Source of the DNA: Actinoplanes lobatus
GTDB lineage: Bacteria > Actinomycetota > Actinomycetes > Mycobacteriales > Micromonosporaceae
Assembly (NCBI RefSeq): GCF_014205215.1
Contig: NZ_JACHNC010000001.1
Location: forward strand, 5,452,501 to 5,516,500
DNA: 64,000 bases
Direction: 5' to 3'
Positions 43,877 to 52,875 of the stretch are shown piece after piece; position 1 is the stretch's first letter; every line of letters begins with the position of its first letter. Made by a program: the position numbers and the translations under genes. The notes below the pieces were generated by a model. The model worked only from the letters and a program-made list of their open reading frames with translations. It searched no databases and was not told the origin of the DNA.

Positions 43877-44941
43877 ATGAACGAATCCAGTCTCCGGGTC
43901 CCGCAATCCGAACTCGACGATCTGACCGCCCGGCTCGGCCGCACCCGGTGGCCCGACGCCGCACCCGGCGACTACGGCATCCGGCTCGACCGGGTCCGGG
44001 CACTCGCCGACCGCTGGCTCGGGTTCGACTGGCGGGCGCACGAGGCCGAGCTCAACGCCATCCCGCGGCAGGTCGTCGAGATCGGCGGCGACCGGATCCA
44101 CCTCTTCCACGTCCGTTCGGCCGACCCCGGGGCCCTGCCTCTGGTGCTCACCCACGGCTGGCCCGGCTCCACCGTCGAGTTCCTCGACGTCATCGGCCCG
44201 CTCAGCGAGCACTTCCACGTCGTCGTCCCGGCCATCCCCGGGTTCGGGCTCTCCGGGCCCACCACCCGGCCATGGGGCCTGCGCCGGGTCGCCGAGGCCT
44301 GGGCCGAGCTGATGTCCCGCCTCGGATACCAGCGCTACGGCGCCCAGGGCGGTGACTGGGGCTCCGGCATCTCCCGGGCGCTCGCCGCGGTCGCCCCCGA
44401 CCGGGTCGTCGGCGTCCACGTCAACTACCTGCCGACCCCTGGCCGGGCGGAGGGTCTCGGCCCCGAGGATCAGGAGCGGCTCGCCAGGACGATGCGGCTG
44501 GCCGCCAACCGGCACCCGCACCAGATCCTGTTCGCCGCGACTCCGCAGACCCCGGCGTATGCGTTGAACGACTCCCCGGCCGGGCTGCTCGCCTTCCTGG
44601 GGGAGAAGTTCGACACCTGGGCCGACCCGGCCACGCCCGTCCCCGACGACCGCATCGTGGCGGACGTCGCCCATCACTGGCTGTTCCGCACCGCGGGTTC
44701 GGCGGCCCGCATCGTCAAGGAGAGCGGCCTGGACGGTCAGCAGGCGCCGTGCCCGGTCCCGCTGGGCGTGGCCGTCCTGCCCGGCGACATCACGCAGTCC
44801 GTGCGCCCGCTCGCCGAGCAGCGCCACGACATCCGCCACTGGACGGAGTTCCCGCGCGGCGGCCACTTCGCCGCCCTGGAGGTCCCCGATCTGTTCACCG
44901 CGGACGTGACCACCTTCTTCCGCACCCTGACCGGCCGATGA
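43877..44941 (+). CDS. Epoxide hydrolase (EHN-type alpha/beta hydrolase)
   Basis: 354 residues from ATG 43877; an upstream continuation through the AACGTT array is open but not needed. The N-terminal EHN segment (SELDDLTARLGRTRWPD, then RWLGFDWRAHEAELNAIP) is typical of microsomal-type epoxide hydrolases. Core: oxyanion HGWPGS, nucleophile Asp in AQGGDWGS and catalytic His in PRGGHFAALE. It opens epoxides to diols; the natural substrate is unknown. Probably repressed by the divergent MarR. Confidence 0.92.
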   Translation: MNESSLRVPQSELDDLTARLGRTRWPDAAPGDYGIRLDRVRALADRWLGFDWRAHEAELNAIPRQVVEIGGDRIHLFHVRSADPGALPLVLTHGWPGSTVEFLDVIGPLSEHFHVVVPAIPGFGLSGPTTRPWGLRRVAEAWAELMSRLGYQRYGAQGGDWGSGISRALAAVAPDRVVGVHVNYLPTPGRAEGLGPEDQERLARTMRLAANRHPHQILFAATPQTPAYALNDSPAGLLAFLGEKFDTWADPATPVPDDRIVADVAHHWLFRTAGSAARIVKESGLDGQQAPCPVPLGVAVLPGDITQSVRPLAEQRHDIRHWTEFPRGGHFAALEVPDLFTADVTTFFRTLTGR

Positions 44942-45066
44942 CCCCGGCACGAGCGCCGGGAGCGGCCAGGGAGGAGCGGTGGGTGCGAAAAGCGGATCGG
45001 CGTCGGGACAGCCGTCGGGGCCCGTCCGTGGCCGGTGGGCGGCGCGACGGGGGCATAATCGCCCGC

Positions 45067-46356
45067 ATGAGCGATGCCTTGATCAACAGCCTGGCGGCCG
45101 CCGTCGAAGCACGGCCCGACGACCTGACGCTGCGGCTGCACCTGGCCGAGATGCTGGTGGCCGCCGGCCGGGGGCCGGAGGCGATCGGGCATGCCGCTCA
45201 GATCCTGGCTCGCGAACCCGGCAACACCGGAGCGCAGCAGGTCATGGCCCGGGCGCTGGGCGGGACAGCGCCGCCCGTGCCTCCGGCTGGTGAAGACCCG
45301 GCGCCACCGACCGCGACCGACGTGCCCGCGCAGCCGCCGGAAGCGGCGCCGGAGGGACCCGCGCCGAGCGGGTCCCGCATCGACTGGGCGGCCATGGAGG
45401 AGCAGTTCGGGGACGTGGTGCCACCACGGTTCGCACGTGCCGACGGGGAGCCCGATCCGGTGCGCGGGAACGCCGACCGGGCCTTCGACGTGGAGCGCTC
45501 CGCCGTCACACTCGCCGACGTCGGCGGCATGGCCGAGGTGAAGAAGCGGCTGGAGGTGTCGTTCCTCGGGCCGCTGCGGAACCCGAAGCTGCGCAGCCTG
45601 TTCGGCAAGAGCCTGCGTGGTGGGCTGCTGCTCTACGGTCCGCCGGGGTGCGGCAAGACGTTCCTGGCGCGGGCGGTCGCCGGCGAGATGGGGGCGGCGT
45701 TCATCTCGCTGTCGATCACCGACGTGCTGAACATGTGGATCGGCAGCTCCGAGCGCAACCTGCACGACCTGTTCGAGTCGGCCCGCGGGCACGCTCCGTG
45801 CGTGCTGTTCCTCGATGAGATCGACGCCCTCGGGCACAAGCGCAGCCAGTTGCAGTCGTCCATGCGCACTGTGGTGAACCAGCTGCTCACCGAACTGGAC
45901 GGCGTCGACGGCGGCAACGACGGGGTGTTCGTGCTGGCCGCCACGAACGCGCCGTGGGACGTCGACTCGGCCCTGCGCCGCCCCGGCCGCCTGGACCGCA
46001 CCGTGCTGGTGCTCCCACCGGACCGGCCCGCGCGCGAGGCCATCCTGGAATACCACCTGCGGGACCGCCCGGTCGCCGGGATCGACCTGGCCGCCGTCGC
46101 CGCCGCGACCGAGCACTACTCCGGCGCCGACCTGGCCCACGTCTGCGAGACCGCCGCCGAGTACGCGATGCGCGACTCGATCGCCGCCGGCGAGGTCCGC
46201 ATGATCAGCCAGGCCGACATGCTGAGCGCGGCGCGCGAGGTCCGGCCGTCGACGGACGCCTGGTTCGCCACCGCCCGCAACGTGGCGATGTTCGCCAACG
46301 AGAGCGGCGAGTACGACGATCTGGCCGCCTACCTCAAGAAGCGCAAGATCCGATGA
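45067..46356 (+). CDS. TPR-containing AAA+ ATPase
   Basis: 429 residues from ATG 45067. The N-terminus (about 1-60) is a TPR-like pair (DDLTLRLHLAEMLVAAGRGP), followed by a Pro/Ala linker. The AAA module holds LADVGGMAEVKKRLEVSFLG, Walker A GPPGCGKTFLARA, Walker B CVLFLDEIDALGHK, sensor-1 AATNAPWDVDSALRRPGRLD (the second region of homology with its arginine fingers) and a C-terminal helical lid. It is a classical AAA protein of the SpoVK/Vps4-like group. The stop overlaps the next gene (ATGA), so it is first in a coupled trio. Confidence 0.92.
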   Translation: MSDALINSLAAAVEARPDDLTLRLHLAEMLVAAGRGPEAIGHAAQILAREPGNTGAQQVMARALGGTAPPVPPAGEDPAPPTATDVPAQPPEAAPEGPAPSGSRIDWAAMEEQFGDVVPPRFARADGEPDPVRGNADRAFDVERSAVTLADVGGMAEVKKRLEVSFLGPLRNPKLRSLFGKSLRGGLLLYGPPGCGKTFLARAVAGEMGAAFISLSITDVLNMWIGSSERNLHDLFESARGHAPCVLFLDEIDALGHKRSQLQSSMRTVVNQLLTELDGVDGGNDGVFVLAATNAPWDVDSALRRPGRLDRTVLVLPPDRPAREAILEYHLRDRPVAGIDLAAVAAATEHYSGADLAHVCETAAEYAMRDSIAAGEVRMISQADMLSAAREVRPSTDAWFATARNVAMFANESGEYDDLAAYLKKRKIR

Positions 46357-46667
46357 TCCGCTCCCTCGTCGCGGCGGTCGTCCTCTCCGCTGTCCGCGTT
46401 CTGCTGGCCGGTTGCCACCTGCTGCGGGCGGGCCGGCCGGCCGCGGCCCGTTTCCTGCGCGCGACCCGCTTCGGGTTCACGGCCCGGATCCTGCGCGCGG
46501 TGCGCCTGGTGTTCGCGGCCCGTGTCCTGGGCGCGGCCCGCCTCCTGCTCGCCGTCCGGCTCCCCACCGCGGCACGCTTCCTGTTGGCCGCGCGCCTCCT
46601 GCACGCGGCCCGCTCTCTCGCCGTGGCCCACCCACGTATCGCGACCGGTGACGGCGGCGGCCGGTGA
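46353..46667 (+). CDS. Small Arg/Ala/Leu-rich repeat protein
   Basis: 104 residues. ATG 46353 overlaps the ATPase stop and the TGA overlaps the GTG of the TPR gene, so position strongly supports translation. After a hydrophobic start (MIRSLVAAVVLSAVRVLLAG, then C, a possible lipobox) come five 12-residue repeats of the form L-R-A-x-R-x-x-x-x-A-R, encoded by 36-bp degenerate tandem repeats (46455-46634). Such repeats would form an amphipathic, highly basic helix. No family known. The repeat DNA might inflate the open frame, hence moderate confidence. Confidence 0.6.
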   Translation: MIRSLVAAVVLSAVRVLLAGCHLLRAGRPAAARFLRATRFGFTARILRAVRLVFAARVLGAARLLLAVRLPTAARFLLAARLLHAARSLAVAHPRIATGDGGGR

Positions 46668-47686
46668 GTGCCGCGGCGCGGGCACGGGCGCTTGCCGACG
46701 TCGGGCGTCTCGAACAGGCCGAGTCGGCCGTTCGTGCGGGACTGGGCGAGACGCCCGCCGACCCGGAGTTGCTCGGACTGCTCGCCGGTCTCCTGCGGCT
46801 GCAAGGCCGTCACCAGGACGCTCTGGTGTCGGCCGAGGCCGCGGTCGCGGTGGCTCCGGAGATGGCCGCCGTGCACATCGAGCACGCCGAGTGCCTGCTG
46901 TTGCTCTCCCGGCTGGACGACGCGCTGGCCGCCGCCCGCGAGTCGGCCCGGCTCCGCCCGGACGCTCCGGAGCCGCACCGCTCGGTGGCCCGTTGCCTCA
47001 TACTGCGCCGCGACTTCGACGGTGCCCGCGAGGCGGCCGGGCGTGCGGTCGGGATCGCGCCGCAGTCCGTACCGGATCTGATGACGCTGGCGGAAGCGGA
47101 ACGCCATGCCGGCCACCGCGACGCCGCCCGCGCGGCAGCGGCCCGGGCACTGGCCGAAGACCCGGACGACGCCGACGGCCGCTGGATGATGGCCCTGCTC
47201 GACGCGGAACGGATGCGTGTCCGCGACGCCATGCGGGGGCTCCGGCGACTCGCCGCCGACCGGCCCGACCGGTACGGCGCGCCCGCCCTCACCTGGCCCG
47301 TCCGCGGTCTGCTCGCGGGTCTGCGCCGCGGCCTGTTCGCCGGGATCCCGCTCACCGCCGTCCTGGCCGTGATCGGTCACTGGTGGGCGCCGGCGGAACT
47401 GCTGGCCCGCGGCGCCGCCGCCGTCATGGTGTTCGTGACGGTCGGCCTGGCCGGCCGCGTGCTGATCCCGGCCGGCCGGCTCCCGTGGATCTGCGTGGGC
47501 CTGCTTCCGGCCCGCACGCGCCGCGCCGTCGTGGTCGGCCTGATCAGCGCGGTCGCCCTTCTGCCAATTCTCATCCGGTACGCGGTGAGCGCCACGTGGC
47601 CGACCCTGGCCTGCGCGTTCGCGGTGCTGATCGTGCTGCTCACCGCCGGAGCGGTCGAGCGAACGGACGGTGATCTTCCCGATTAA
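46664..47686 (+). CDS. TPR-repeat membrane protein
   Basis: 340 residues, GTG 46664 overlapping the previous stop. Residues about 1-200 are TPR repeats (ALADVGRLEQAESAVRAGLG; HQDALVSAEAAVAVAPEMAA; LDDALAAARESARLRPDAPE; DFDGAREAAGRAVGIAP). Residues about 215-330 hold four membrane helices with short loops. It probably anchors a complex at the membrane, with the AAA ATPase two genes upstream as partner; this link is from coupling only. Confidence 0.85.
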   Translation: MSAAARARALADVGRLEQAESAVRAGLGETPADPELLGLLAGLLRLQGRHQDALVSAEAAVAVAPEMAAVHIEHAECLLLLSRLDDALAAARESARLRPDAPEPHRSVARCLILRRDFDGAREAAGRAVGIAPQSVPDLMTLAEAERHAGHRDAARAAAARALAEDPDDADGRWMMALLDAERMRVRDAMRGLRRLAADRPDRYGAPALTWPVRGLLAGLRRGLFAGIPLTAVLAVIGHWWAPAELLARGAAAVMVFVTVGLAGRVLIPAGRLPWICVGLLPARTRRAVVVGLISAVALLPILIRYAVSATWPTLACAFAVLIVLLTAGAVERTDGDLPD

Positions 47687-47745
47687 AACTTGCCCAATCG
47701 GCAAGATCGTCGGATGCTATGCCCCTTGATCGACGGGGGAGCGTC

Positions 47746-48990
47746 ATGGCGATTTCACATTCCAGTGACCCAGCGGATACCTCGGAGTCTCCGCCCCCGT
47801 CCCGTACCCGCGTGCCCAGGCAGCGTGGCGCCGGCAGTGCGTCGGGTGCCGCCGGCCGTCCGGGCCGTGCGGCGGGTGCTACCGCCCGCCTGGAGGGTCC
47901 CGGCCATGGAATGGGTGGCGCCGGACGTCCGGAGGGTTGGCGTCGGGCGCCGGGCGTTGCCGGCGGCCATGGGACGGGTGGCGCCAAGCGTTCGGGGAGC
48001 CTACGCCGTGGAGTGGGTGCCGGTGGGCGCTCGGGCCGCGCGGCGGGTGCTGCCACCCGCCTGGACGGACCCGGCCAACGACTGAGCGCTCCTGATCATC
48101 TGGCCGAAACGGGGAAAACCAGGCTGGGTCGGTTGCCGGCGTTGTGGGGCTGGGCCGGGACAACGGGGCCCGGTCGATTGTCGGCGGGGCGGGGATCGGC
48201 CGAAGCGGCTGCGTCGGGTCAGCTGTCGGCGGGGCGGGGATCGGCCGGGGCAACCGGGCCGGGACGGTTGTCGGCGCTGCGGGAGTTCGCGCTGATCGCC
48301 GTGCTGTTTCTCGTCTACAAGGTGGCGCGGCTGGCAGTGAACGGCCACGTCGACGAGGCGTTCCGCAACGCGCGCGCCGTCTGGGACGCCGAACGCTGGC
48401 TGCGCCTGCCCGGCGAACTGGCCGCCCAGCAGAGCCTGCTCGGCTGGGACATCCTGGTCGAGGCGGCGAACAGCTACTACGCGTACGTGCACTTTCCGGC
48501 GACCGCCGCCTGCCTCATCTGGCTGTACCGCTACCGCCCCGCCCACTACCGCTGGACGCGGAACGTGCTGGTCCTGCTCACGGGCGGTGCCCTGGGCGTA
48601 CATTTCCTGGTCCCGCTCGCCCCGCCCCGCATGCTGACCGAAACCGGAATGCTGGATCTCGGCCGTCTCTACGGCCCGGCCGTCTACGGCCCGCCGGAGA
48701 CCGATCAGATCTCCAACCAGTACGCGGCCATGCCGAGCTTGCACGTCGGCTGGGCCCTGGTCGTCGCGATCGCCCTGATCGCCGCGACCACCTCCCGGTA
48801 TCGCGGCCTGTGGCTGCTGCACCCGGCGATCACCCTGCTGGTGGTCGTGGTCACCGGCAACCACTACTGGCTCGACGCGCTCGCCGCCGCGGCGCTGCTG
48901 GTAGTCGCCTACACCATGCTGCGTGGCCAGCGCCCGGTGCCGGCGGTTCCGCGACCACGTGCCGAGGAGGCCCTGGCTCACGTACCGTGA
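47746..48990 (+). CDS. PAP2-superfamily membrane phosphatase with disordered N-terminus
   Basis: 414 residues; ATG 47746 follows GGGGGAGC. The first 175 residues are low complexity (Gly/Ala/Arg/Ser) with internal DNA repeats. The remaining 240 have about six membrane helices and the lipid phosphate phosphatase sites MPSLHVGWAL (C2, P-S-x-H) and GNHYWLDALA (C3, H-x-x-x-D); the layout is that of the inositolphosphotransferase-like branch. Substrate unknown. Confidence 0.88.
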   Translation: MAISHSSDPADTSESPPPSRTRVPRQRGAGSASGAAGRPGRAAGATARLEGPGHGMGGAGRPEGWRRAPGVAGGHGTGGAKRSGSLRRGVGAGGRSGRAAGAATRLDGPGQRLSAPDHLAETGKTRLGRLPALWGWAGTTGPGRLSAGRGSAEAAASGQLSAGRGSAGATGPGRLSALREFALIAVLFLVYKVARLAVNGHVDEAFRNARAVWDAERWLRLPGELAAQQSLLGWDILVEAANSYYAYVHFPATAACLIWLYRYRPAHYRWTRNVLVLLTGGALGVHFLVPLAPPRMLTETGMLDLGRLYGPAVYGPPETDQISNQYAAMPSLHVGWALVVAIALIAATTSRYRGLWLLHPAITLLVVVVTGNHYWLDALAAAALLVVAYTMLRGQRPVPAVPRPRAEEALAHVP

Positions 48991-49021
48991 GCGTCCGGTC
49001 AGGCGCTGGACACGGCGGCCT

Positions 49022-49648
49022 ATGTTCGCGGATGTGCGACTCGACTGGCCGGACTGCGGCAATGCCCGTGACCTGGGCGGCACTCCCACCCGTGACGGCG
49101 GGCGGGTCCGTGCCGGCGCGCTGATCCGTTCCGACAGCCATGCCCGGATGACCGCCGCCTCGGTCGGCGTGCTGCGCGGCCACGGTCCCGGGCTGATCCT
49201 GGATCTGCGCTGGGTTCATGAATGCGACAGTGCGCCGAGCCCGTTCGCGGCCGATCCGGTCTACCGGAACGTGCCCCTGCTTCCCGATCCGATGGACTAC
49301 GAGGTTCCCGACCACACGTACGTGCCGATGCTCGATCACAACGGCGAGCGCGTCGCCCGCGCCGTCCACGAGATCGCCGTCGCTCCACCGGGCGCTGTGG
49401 TGATCCACTGCCACGGTGGACGGGACCGGACCGGCCTTCTGGTGGCCCTCCTGCTCGGCATCGCCGGGGTGGACGCCGACGTGATCGCGGCCGACTTCGC
49501 CCGGACCCCGGGAACCGATCCCGCCGCCATGCGCGACACTCTCACGTACGCCGACGCCCGCTACGGCGGAATGGTGCCCTACCTGCTTCTTCACGGTGTC
49601 CCGCCGGCGGAGGTCACCGCGATCCGCCATCGTCTGGTGGACCGCTGA
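49022..49648 (+). CDS. Tyrosine-specific protein phosphatase (PtpB-like)
   Basis: 208 residues from ATG 49022. The active-site loop VIHCHGGRDRTGLL matches H-C-x5-R of the cysteine phosphatases, with the GRDRTG form typical of the MptpB/Y_phosphatase3 group. N-terminal NARDLGG, RVRAGALIRSD and LDLRWVHEC are the other family landmarks (general-acid region and substrate loop). It removes phosphate from phosphotyrosine and/or phosphoinositides. It stands alone. Confidence 0.92.
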   Translation: MFADVRLDWPDCGNARDLGGTPTRDGGRVRAGALIRSDSHARMTAASVGVLRGHGPGLILDLRWVHECDSAPSPFAADPVYRNVPLLPDPMDYEVPDHTYVPMLDHNGERVARAVHEIAVAPPGAVVIHCHGGRDRTGLLVALLLGIAGVDADVIAADFARTPGTDPAAMRDTLTYADARYGGMVPYLLLHGVPPAEVTAIRHRLVDR

Positions 49649-49835
49649 AACCCGTCACGCCGCGTCAGGAGCAGCCGCAGAAGCCGAGTCGAAGTCGCGG
49701 CCACGGCCGGACGCGTTCGCGTACCACTCGTTGATCGACTCCGCCATGGATCCCCCAAGCCATGCTGATGTGCCGCACCTCGGACGCTACGGGGCCTTCA
49801 GCGGCACGCGCATGATCTACAAAGGCAGTGGATCA

Positions 49836-50540
49836 TCAGACGGTCGGTCGGCTCCAGTGGAGGGTGAGGCCGTGCACGGCCCGCTCGGTACGGATCTCCA
49901 TGGCCGACCCCAGGATGGTCGCCCGGTCCACCACCAGGGCCGAGTCGTCCAGCCCGTACGAGATCCGCTCGGACATCAGCACCGGCTCGCCGGGGGAGCG
50001 GCGCAGCAGCGTGGCCGCCGGTTCCTCCAGCAGAGCGGGCCGCACCACCTCGGACGCCCGCCGGACGCCGATGCCGTACTCGGCCAGCGCCGCGTAGAGC
50101 GAGGTGCCGCTCAGGTCGGCGCCGGCCAGGACGGTGCCGCGGATCCACGAGAGCTGGTGGACGGCGGGACGCCCGGCGACCAGCCGCAGCCGTTCGAGGC
50201 GGACCGCGGGGCCGTCGCCGAGGACCGTGCCGGCCCAGTCCGGGGGTGTTCCGGTGTCCTGGCCGAGGATCTCGGTGGTCACCGTCTGCCCCTGGGCGCG
50301 CAGGTCCTCGGCGAAGCCGCGCAGGGAGTCGAGTGTGTACGTCGCCCGCGGTGAGAACACGAACGTCCCCCGTCCGGCCTGCTGGGAGAGCAGCCCCTCG
50401 TCCTCCAGCCGCTTCAGCGCCTGCCGCAGCGTGGCCAGCGTGACCCCGTAGCGGGCGCTGAGCTCCTTCTGCGGCGGCAGCGCGGAGCCCGGCGGCAGCT
50501 CCCCAGCGCGGATCTTGCTGCTCAGGTCAGCCGCGATCAC
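49836..50540 (-). CDS. GntR-family (HutC/UTRA) transcriptional regulator
   Basis: 234 residues from GTG 50540; the conserved N-terminus seems to extend a few codons upstream (TPKYQ) where only CTG is available. DNA-binding domain: LSSKIRAGELPPGSALPPQK, then YGVTLATLRQALKRLEDEGL. The C-terminal UTRA ligand domain (TLDSLRGFAEDLRAQGQTVT; LRLVAGRPAVHQLSWI) follows. It overlaps the trpA stop on the same strand, so it is the third gene of trpB-trpA-gntR and the likely binder of the palindromes at trpB. Confidence 0.92.
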   Translation of the reverse strand: MIAADLSSKIRAGELPPGSALPPQKELSARYGVTLATLRQALKRLEDEGLLSQQAGRGTFVFSPRATYTLDSLRGFAEDLRAQGQTVTTEILGQDTGTPPDWAGTVLGDGPAVRLERLRLVAGRPAVHQLSWIRGTVLAGADLSGTSLYAALAEYGIGVRRASEVVRPALLEEPAATLLRRSPGEPVLMSERISYGLDDSALVVDRATILGSAMEIRTERAVHGLTLHWSRPTV

Positions 50541-51318
50541 CTGATACTTCGGCGTGCGCGTGGTCAGCGGGCACCTCCTGGTCGGCCTGGTCGACGGCGG
50601 CCCGCAGCGCGGCGACGTCGTCCAACAGCTCGCCGGGTGTGGCCCCGTCCAGAACCCTACGCATCAGGGCGGAGGCGACGACCACCCCGTCCCCGGCCCG
50701 GGCCGCGGTGGTGGCGTGTTCCGGACGGGAGATGCCGAAGCCGATCAGCACCGGCAGATCGGTGACCGCCTTGATCCGGGCGGCGAGCGGCGCGGCGGTG
50801 CCGGCCAGTTCGTCCCGCTCGCCGGTGGTGCCCAGCACGCTGACCGCGTAGACGAAGCCCCGGCTGCGCGCGGCGATCTCGGCGAGCCGCTCCGGCGGGG
50901 TGACCGGGGCGGCCAGAAGGACCAGGTCGACCCCGGCCGCCTCGGCCGCGGCGGAGAGACCGTCGGCCTCGTCGACCGGCACGTCCGGCACGATCAGCCC
51001 GGAGACGCCCGCCTCGGCCAGCCGCCGGCAGAACACCTCGGGACCGTCACTGAAGACCAGGTTCGCATAGGTCATCGCGAACAGCGGAACGGTGATCCGG
51101 TCGCGCACGGCGGCCAGGTCGGCCAGGATTGCGTCGACCGTGGCGCCACGGCGCAGCGCCCGGTCGGAGGCCTGCTGAATGGTCGTGCCGTCGAGCATCG
51201 GATCGGAGAACGGCAGGCCGATCTCGATGGCATCGGCCCCGGCCTCCTGATAGGCGAGCAGGTAGTCGGTCCAGTCCTCGGTGATGCCGCCGGTCAGATA
51301 GGGGTAGAGCCGCTTCAT
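50527..51318 (-). CDS. trpA: Tryptophan synthase alpha subunit (paralogue)
   Basis: 263 residues. The alpha subunit cleaves indole-3-glycerol phosphate to indole. Seen: YPYLTGGITEDW, ADAIEIGLPFSDPMLDGTTI with the catalytic Glu and Asp equivalents (the loop has LDGT where most TrpA have ADGP), FAMTYANLVFSDG, GLIVPDVPVDE and LIGFGISRPEHA. It lacks about 15 N-terminal residues present in ordinary TrpA. It is 262 bases from trpB and coupled to a GntR gene, unlike a normal trp operon. Probably a second, specialised copy. Confidence 0.88.
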   Translation of the reverse strand: MKRLYPYLTGGITEDWTDYLLAYQEAGADAIEIGLPFSDPMLDGTTIQQASDRALRRGATVDAILADLAAVRDRITVPLFAMTYANLVFSDGPEVFCRRLAEAGVSGLIVPDVPVDEADGLSAAAEAAGVDLVLLAAPVTPPERLAEIAARSRGFVYAVSVLGTTGERDELAGTAAPLAARIKAVTDLPVLIGFGISRPEHATTAARAGDGVVVASALMRRVLDGATPGELLDDVAALRAAVDQADQEVPADHAHAEVSGDRG

Positions 51319-51580
51319 GCGGCACCTCCAGTCGGTAGAGGAAGCACGCGGCGGTGCCGCGCGGGAATGTGGGTCTCGCGGATGAGCCGCCGGCCGGGGC
51401 CGGCCCTGATCAGTGGGCGACGAACACAGGGCGGCGGGGGCCGGGGAGAACGCCCGTCAGCGACGAGCCGGGACGACCGGCGTTGCGGTCGAACCCGTGC
51501 CCGGGACGACCGGGGAAGTGCCGTCCCGAAAGTGAGGCGGATCGTGAGGGAGGGGCGACCGGGATGCGACGCCGGCGGGA
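51319..51580. other. 262-base gap between trpB and trpA
   Basis: No gene or RNA is recognised. It has short direct repeats (GGGACGACCGG near 51470 and 51501). An internal promoter or attenuator is possible but not visible. Confidence 0.3.
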
Positions 51581-52747
51581 TCACTCGGTGACGCCGGCCA
51601 GGGTGGCCATGTCCTTGTCGCCGCGGCCGGAGAGGGTGAGCAGCACAGTGGAGCCGGCCGGCAGCTCGGGTGTGCCGGCGGCGCGGAGCACCCAGGCGAC
51701 CGCGTGCGCCGACTCCAGGGCGCAGATGATGCCCTCGGCGCGGGCCAGGCGGCCGAGCGCGGCGACCGCCTCGTCGTCGGTGACGGTCGCGTACTCCGCG
51801 CGGCCGGTGGCGCCGAGATGGGCGTGCTCGGGGCCGATGCCGGGGTAGTCCAGTCCGGCGGAGATGGACTCGGCCTCCAGGATCTGGCCCTGGTCGTCCT
51901 GGAGCAGCATCGAGCGGTAGCCGTGGACGATGCCGGGCCGGCCGTGGGTCATGGCGGCCCCGCCGGCGGCCTCCACACCGACCAGCCGCGCCCGGGTGTC
52001 GGCGAACCCGGCGAACGTGCCGGCCGCGTTGGAGCCGCCGCCCACACAGGCCACCACCACATCGGGCTGAACCGCGGCCTGGGCCCGGGCCTCCTCGCCG
52101 ATCACCCGCTGGAACTGGCGGACCAACCACGGGTACGGATGCGGGCCCGCCGTCGAGCCGAGGCAGAAGTGCGCCTCCTCGACGGCGGCCACCCAGCCGC
52201 GCATGGCCTCGTTGGTGGCGTCCTTCAGCGTGCGGCTGCCGGCGGTGACCGGGATGACCTCGGCGCCGAGCAGCTCCATGCGGAAGACGTTGAGCCGCTG
52301 CCGGGCCATGTCGCGCTCGCCCATGTAGATGGTCGCGCGCATGCCGAACAGGGCGGCCGCGGTCGCGGTGGCCACGCCGTGCTGACCGGCGCCGGTCTCG
52401 GCGATCAGGCGGGTCTTGCCCATCCGCTGGGCGAGCAGCGCCTGCCCGAGGACGTTGTTGATCTTGTGGGACCCGGTGTGTGCCAGATCCTCCCGCTTGA
52501 GCATCAGGGTGATGCCCAGGTCGGCGGAGAGCGTGGTGGCCGGGGTCAGCGCGGTGGGCCGCCCGGCGTAGACGGAGCGCAGCTCGGCGAGGCGCTCGTG
52601 GAAGGTGGCATCGGCCCAGGCCTCCCGGAAGGCCGTCTCCAGCGCCGCGCACGCCGGGACGAGGGACTCGGGCACGTAGCGCCCGCCGAAATCACCGAAG
52701 CGGCCGCCGGTGGGAGGGGCCATCGATTCGAGCACGGTCATCACCAT
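51581..52747 (-). CDS. trpB: Tryptophan synthase beta subunit (paralogue)
   Basis: 388 residues. PLP enzyme joining indole and serine. Seen: [33 protein letters not shown] with the PLP Lys, [14 protein letters not shown] with the catalytic Glu, [12 protein letters not shown] for phosphate binding and [11 protein letters not shown] at the end. Length and motifs are those of the normal TrpB1 type. ATG 52747 lies just after AGGAG and a perfect 16-bp palindrome. First gene of trpB-trpA-gntR. Confidence 0.95.
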   Translation of the reverse strand: MVMTVLESMAPPTGGRFGDFGGRYVPESLVPACAALETAFREAWADATFHERLAELRSVYAGRPTALTPATTLSADLGITLMLKREDLAHTGSHKINNVLGQALLAQRMGKTRLIAETGAGQHGVATATAAALFGMRATIYMGERDMARQRLNVFRMELLGAEVIPVTAGSRTLKDATNEAMRGWVAAVEEAHFCLGSTAGPHPYPWLVRQFQRVIGEEARAQAAVQPDVVVACVGGGSNAAGTFAGFADTRARLVGVEAAGGAAMTHGRPGIVHGYRSMLLQDDQGQILEAESISAGLDYPGIGPEHAHLGATGRAEYATVTDDEAVAALGRLARAEGIICALESAHAVAWVLRAAGTPELPAGSTVLLTLSGRGDKDMATLAGVTE

Positions 52748-52752
52748 CTCCT

Positions 52753-52811
52753 AGAGTTCTAGAACTCTTGCCACTCCAGTCTGCCATGAACGCGGCGAGA
52801 GTTCTATAACT
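52753..52811 (-). promoter_or_regulatory. GntR-type operators at trpB
   Basis: Perfect palindrome AGAGTTCTAGAACTCT at 52753-52768, overlapping the trpB ribosome site, and a near copy AGAGTTCTATAACT at 52798-52811, whose minus strand contains TATAGA, a possible -10. The GT-n-TA-n-AC spacing fits HutC/UTRA-class operators. Confidence 0.75.
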
Positions 52812-52875
52812 GTAGGCGGGTGCAAACGGAAGAACGCCCCGGCAGCGTGCACCGGGGCGTTCTGCGTGTAGCTGA

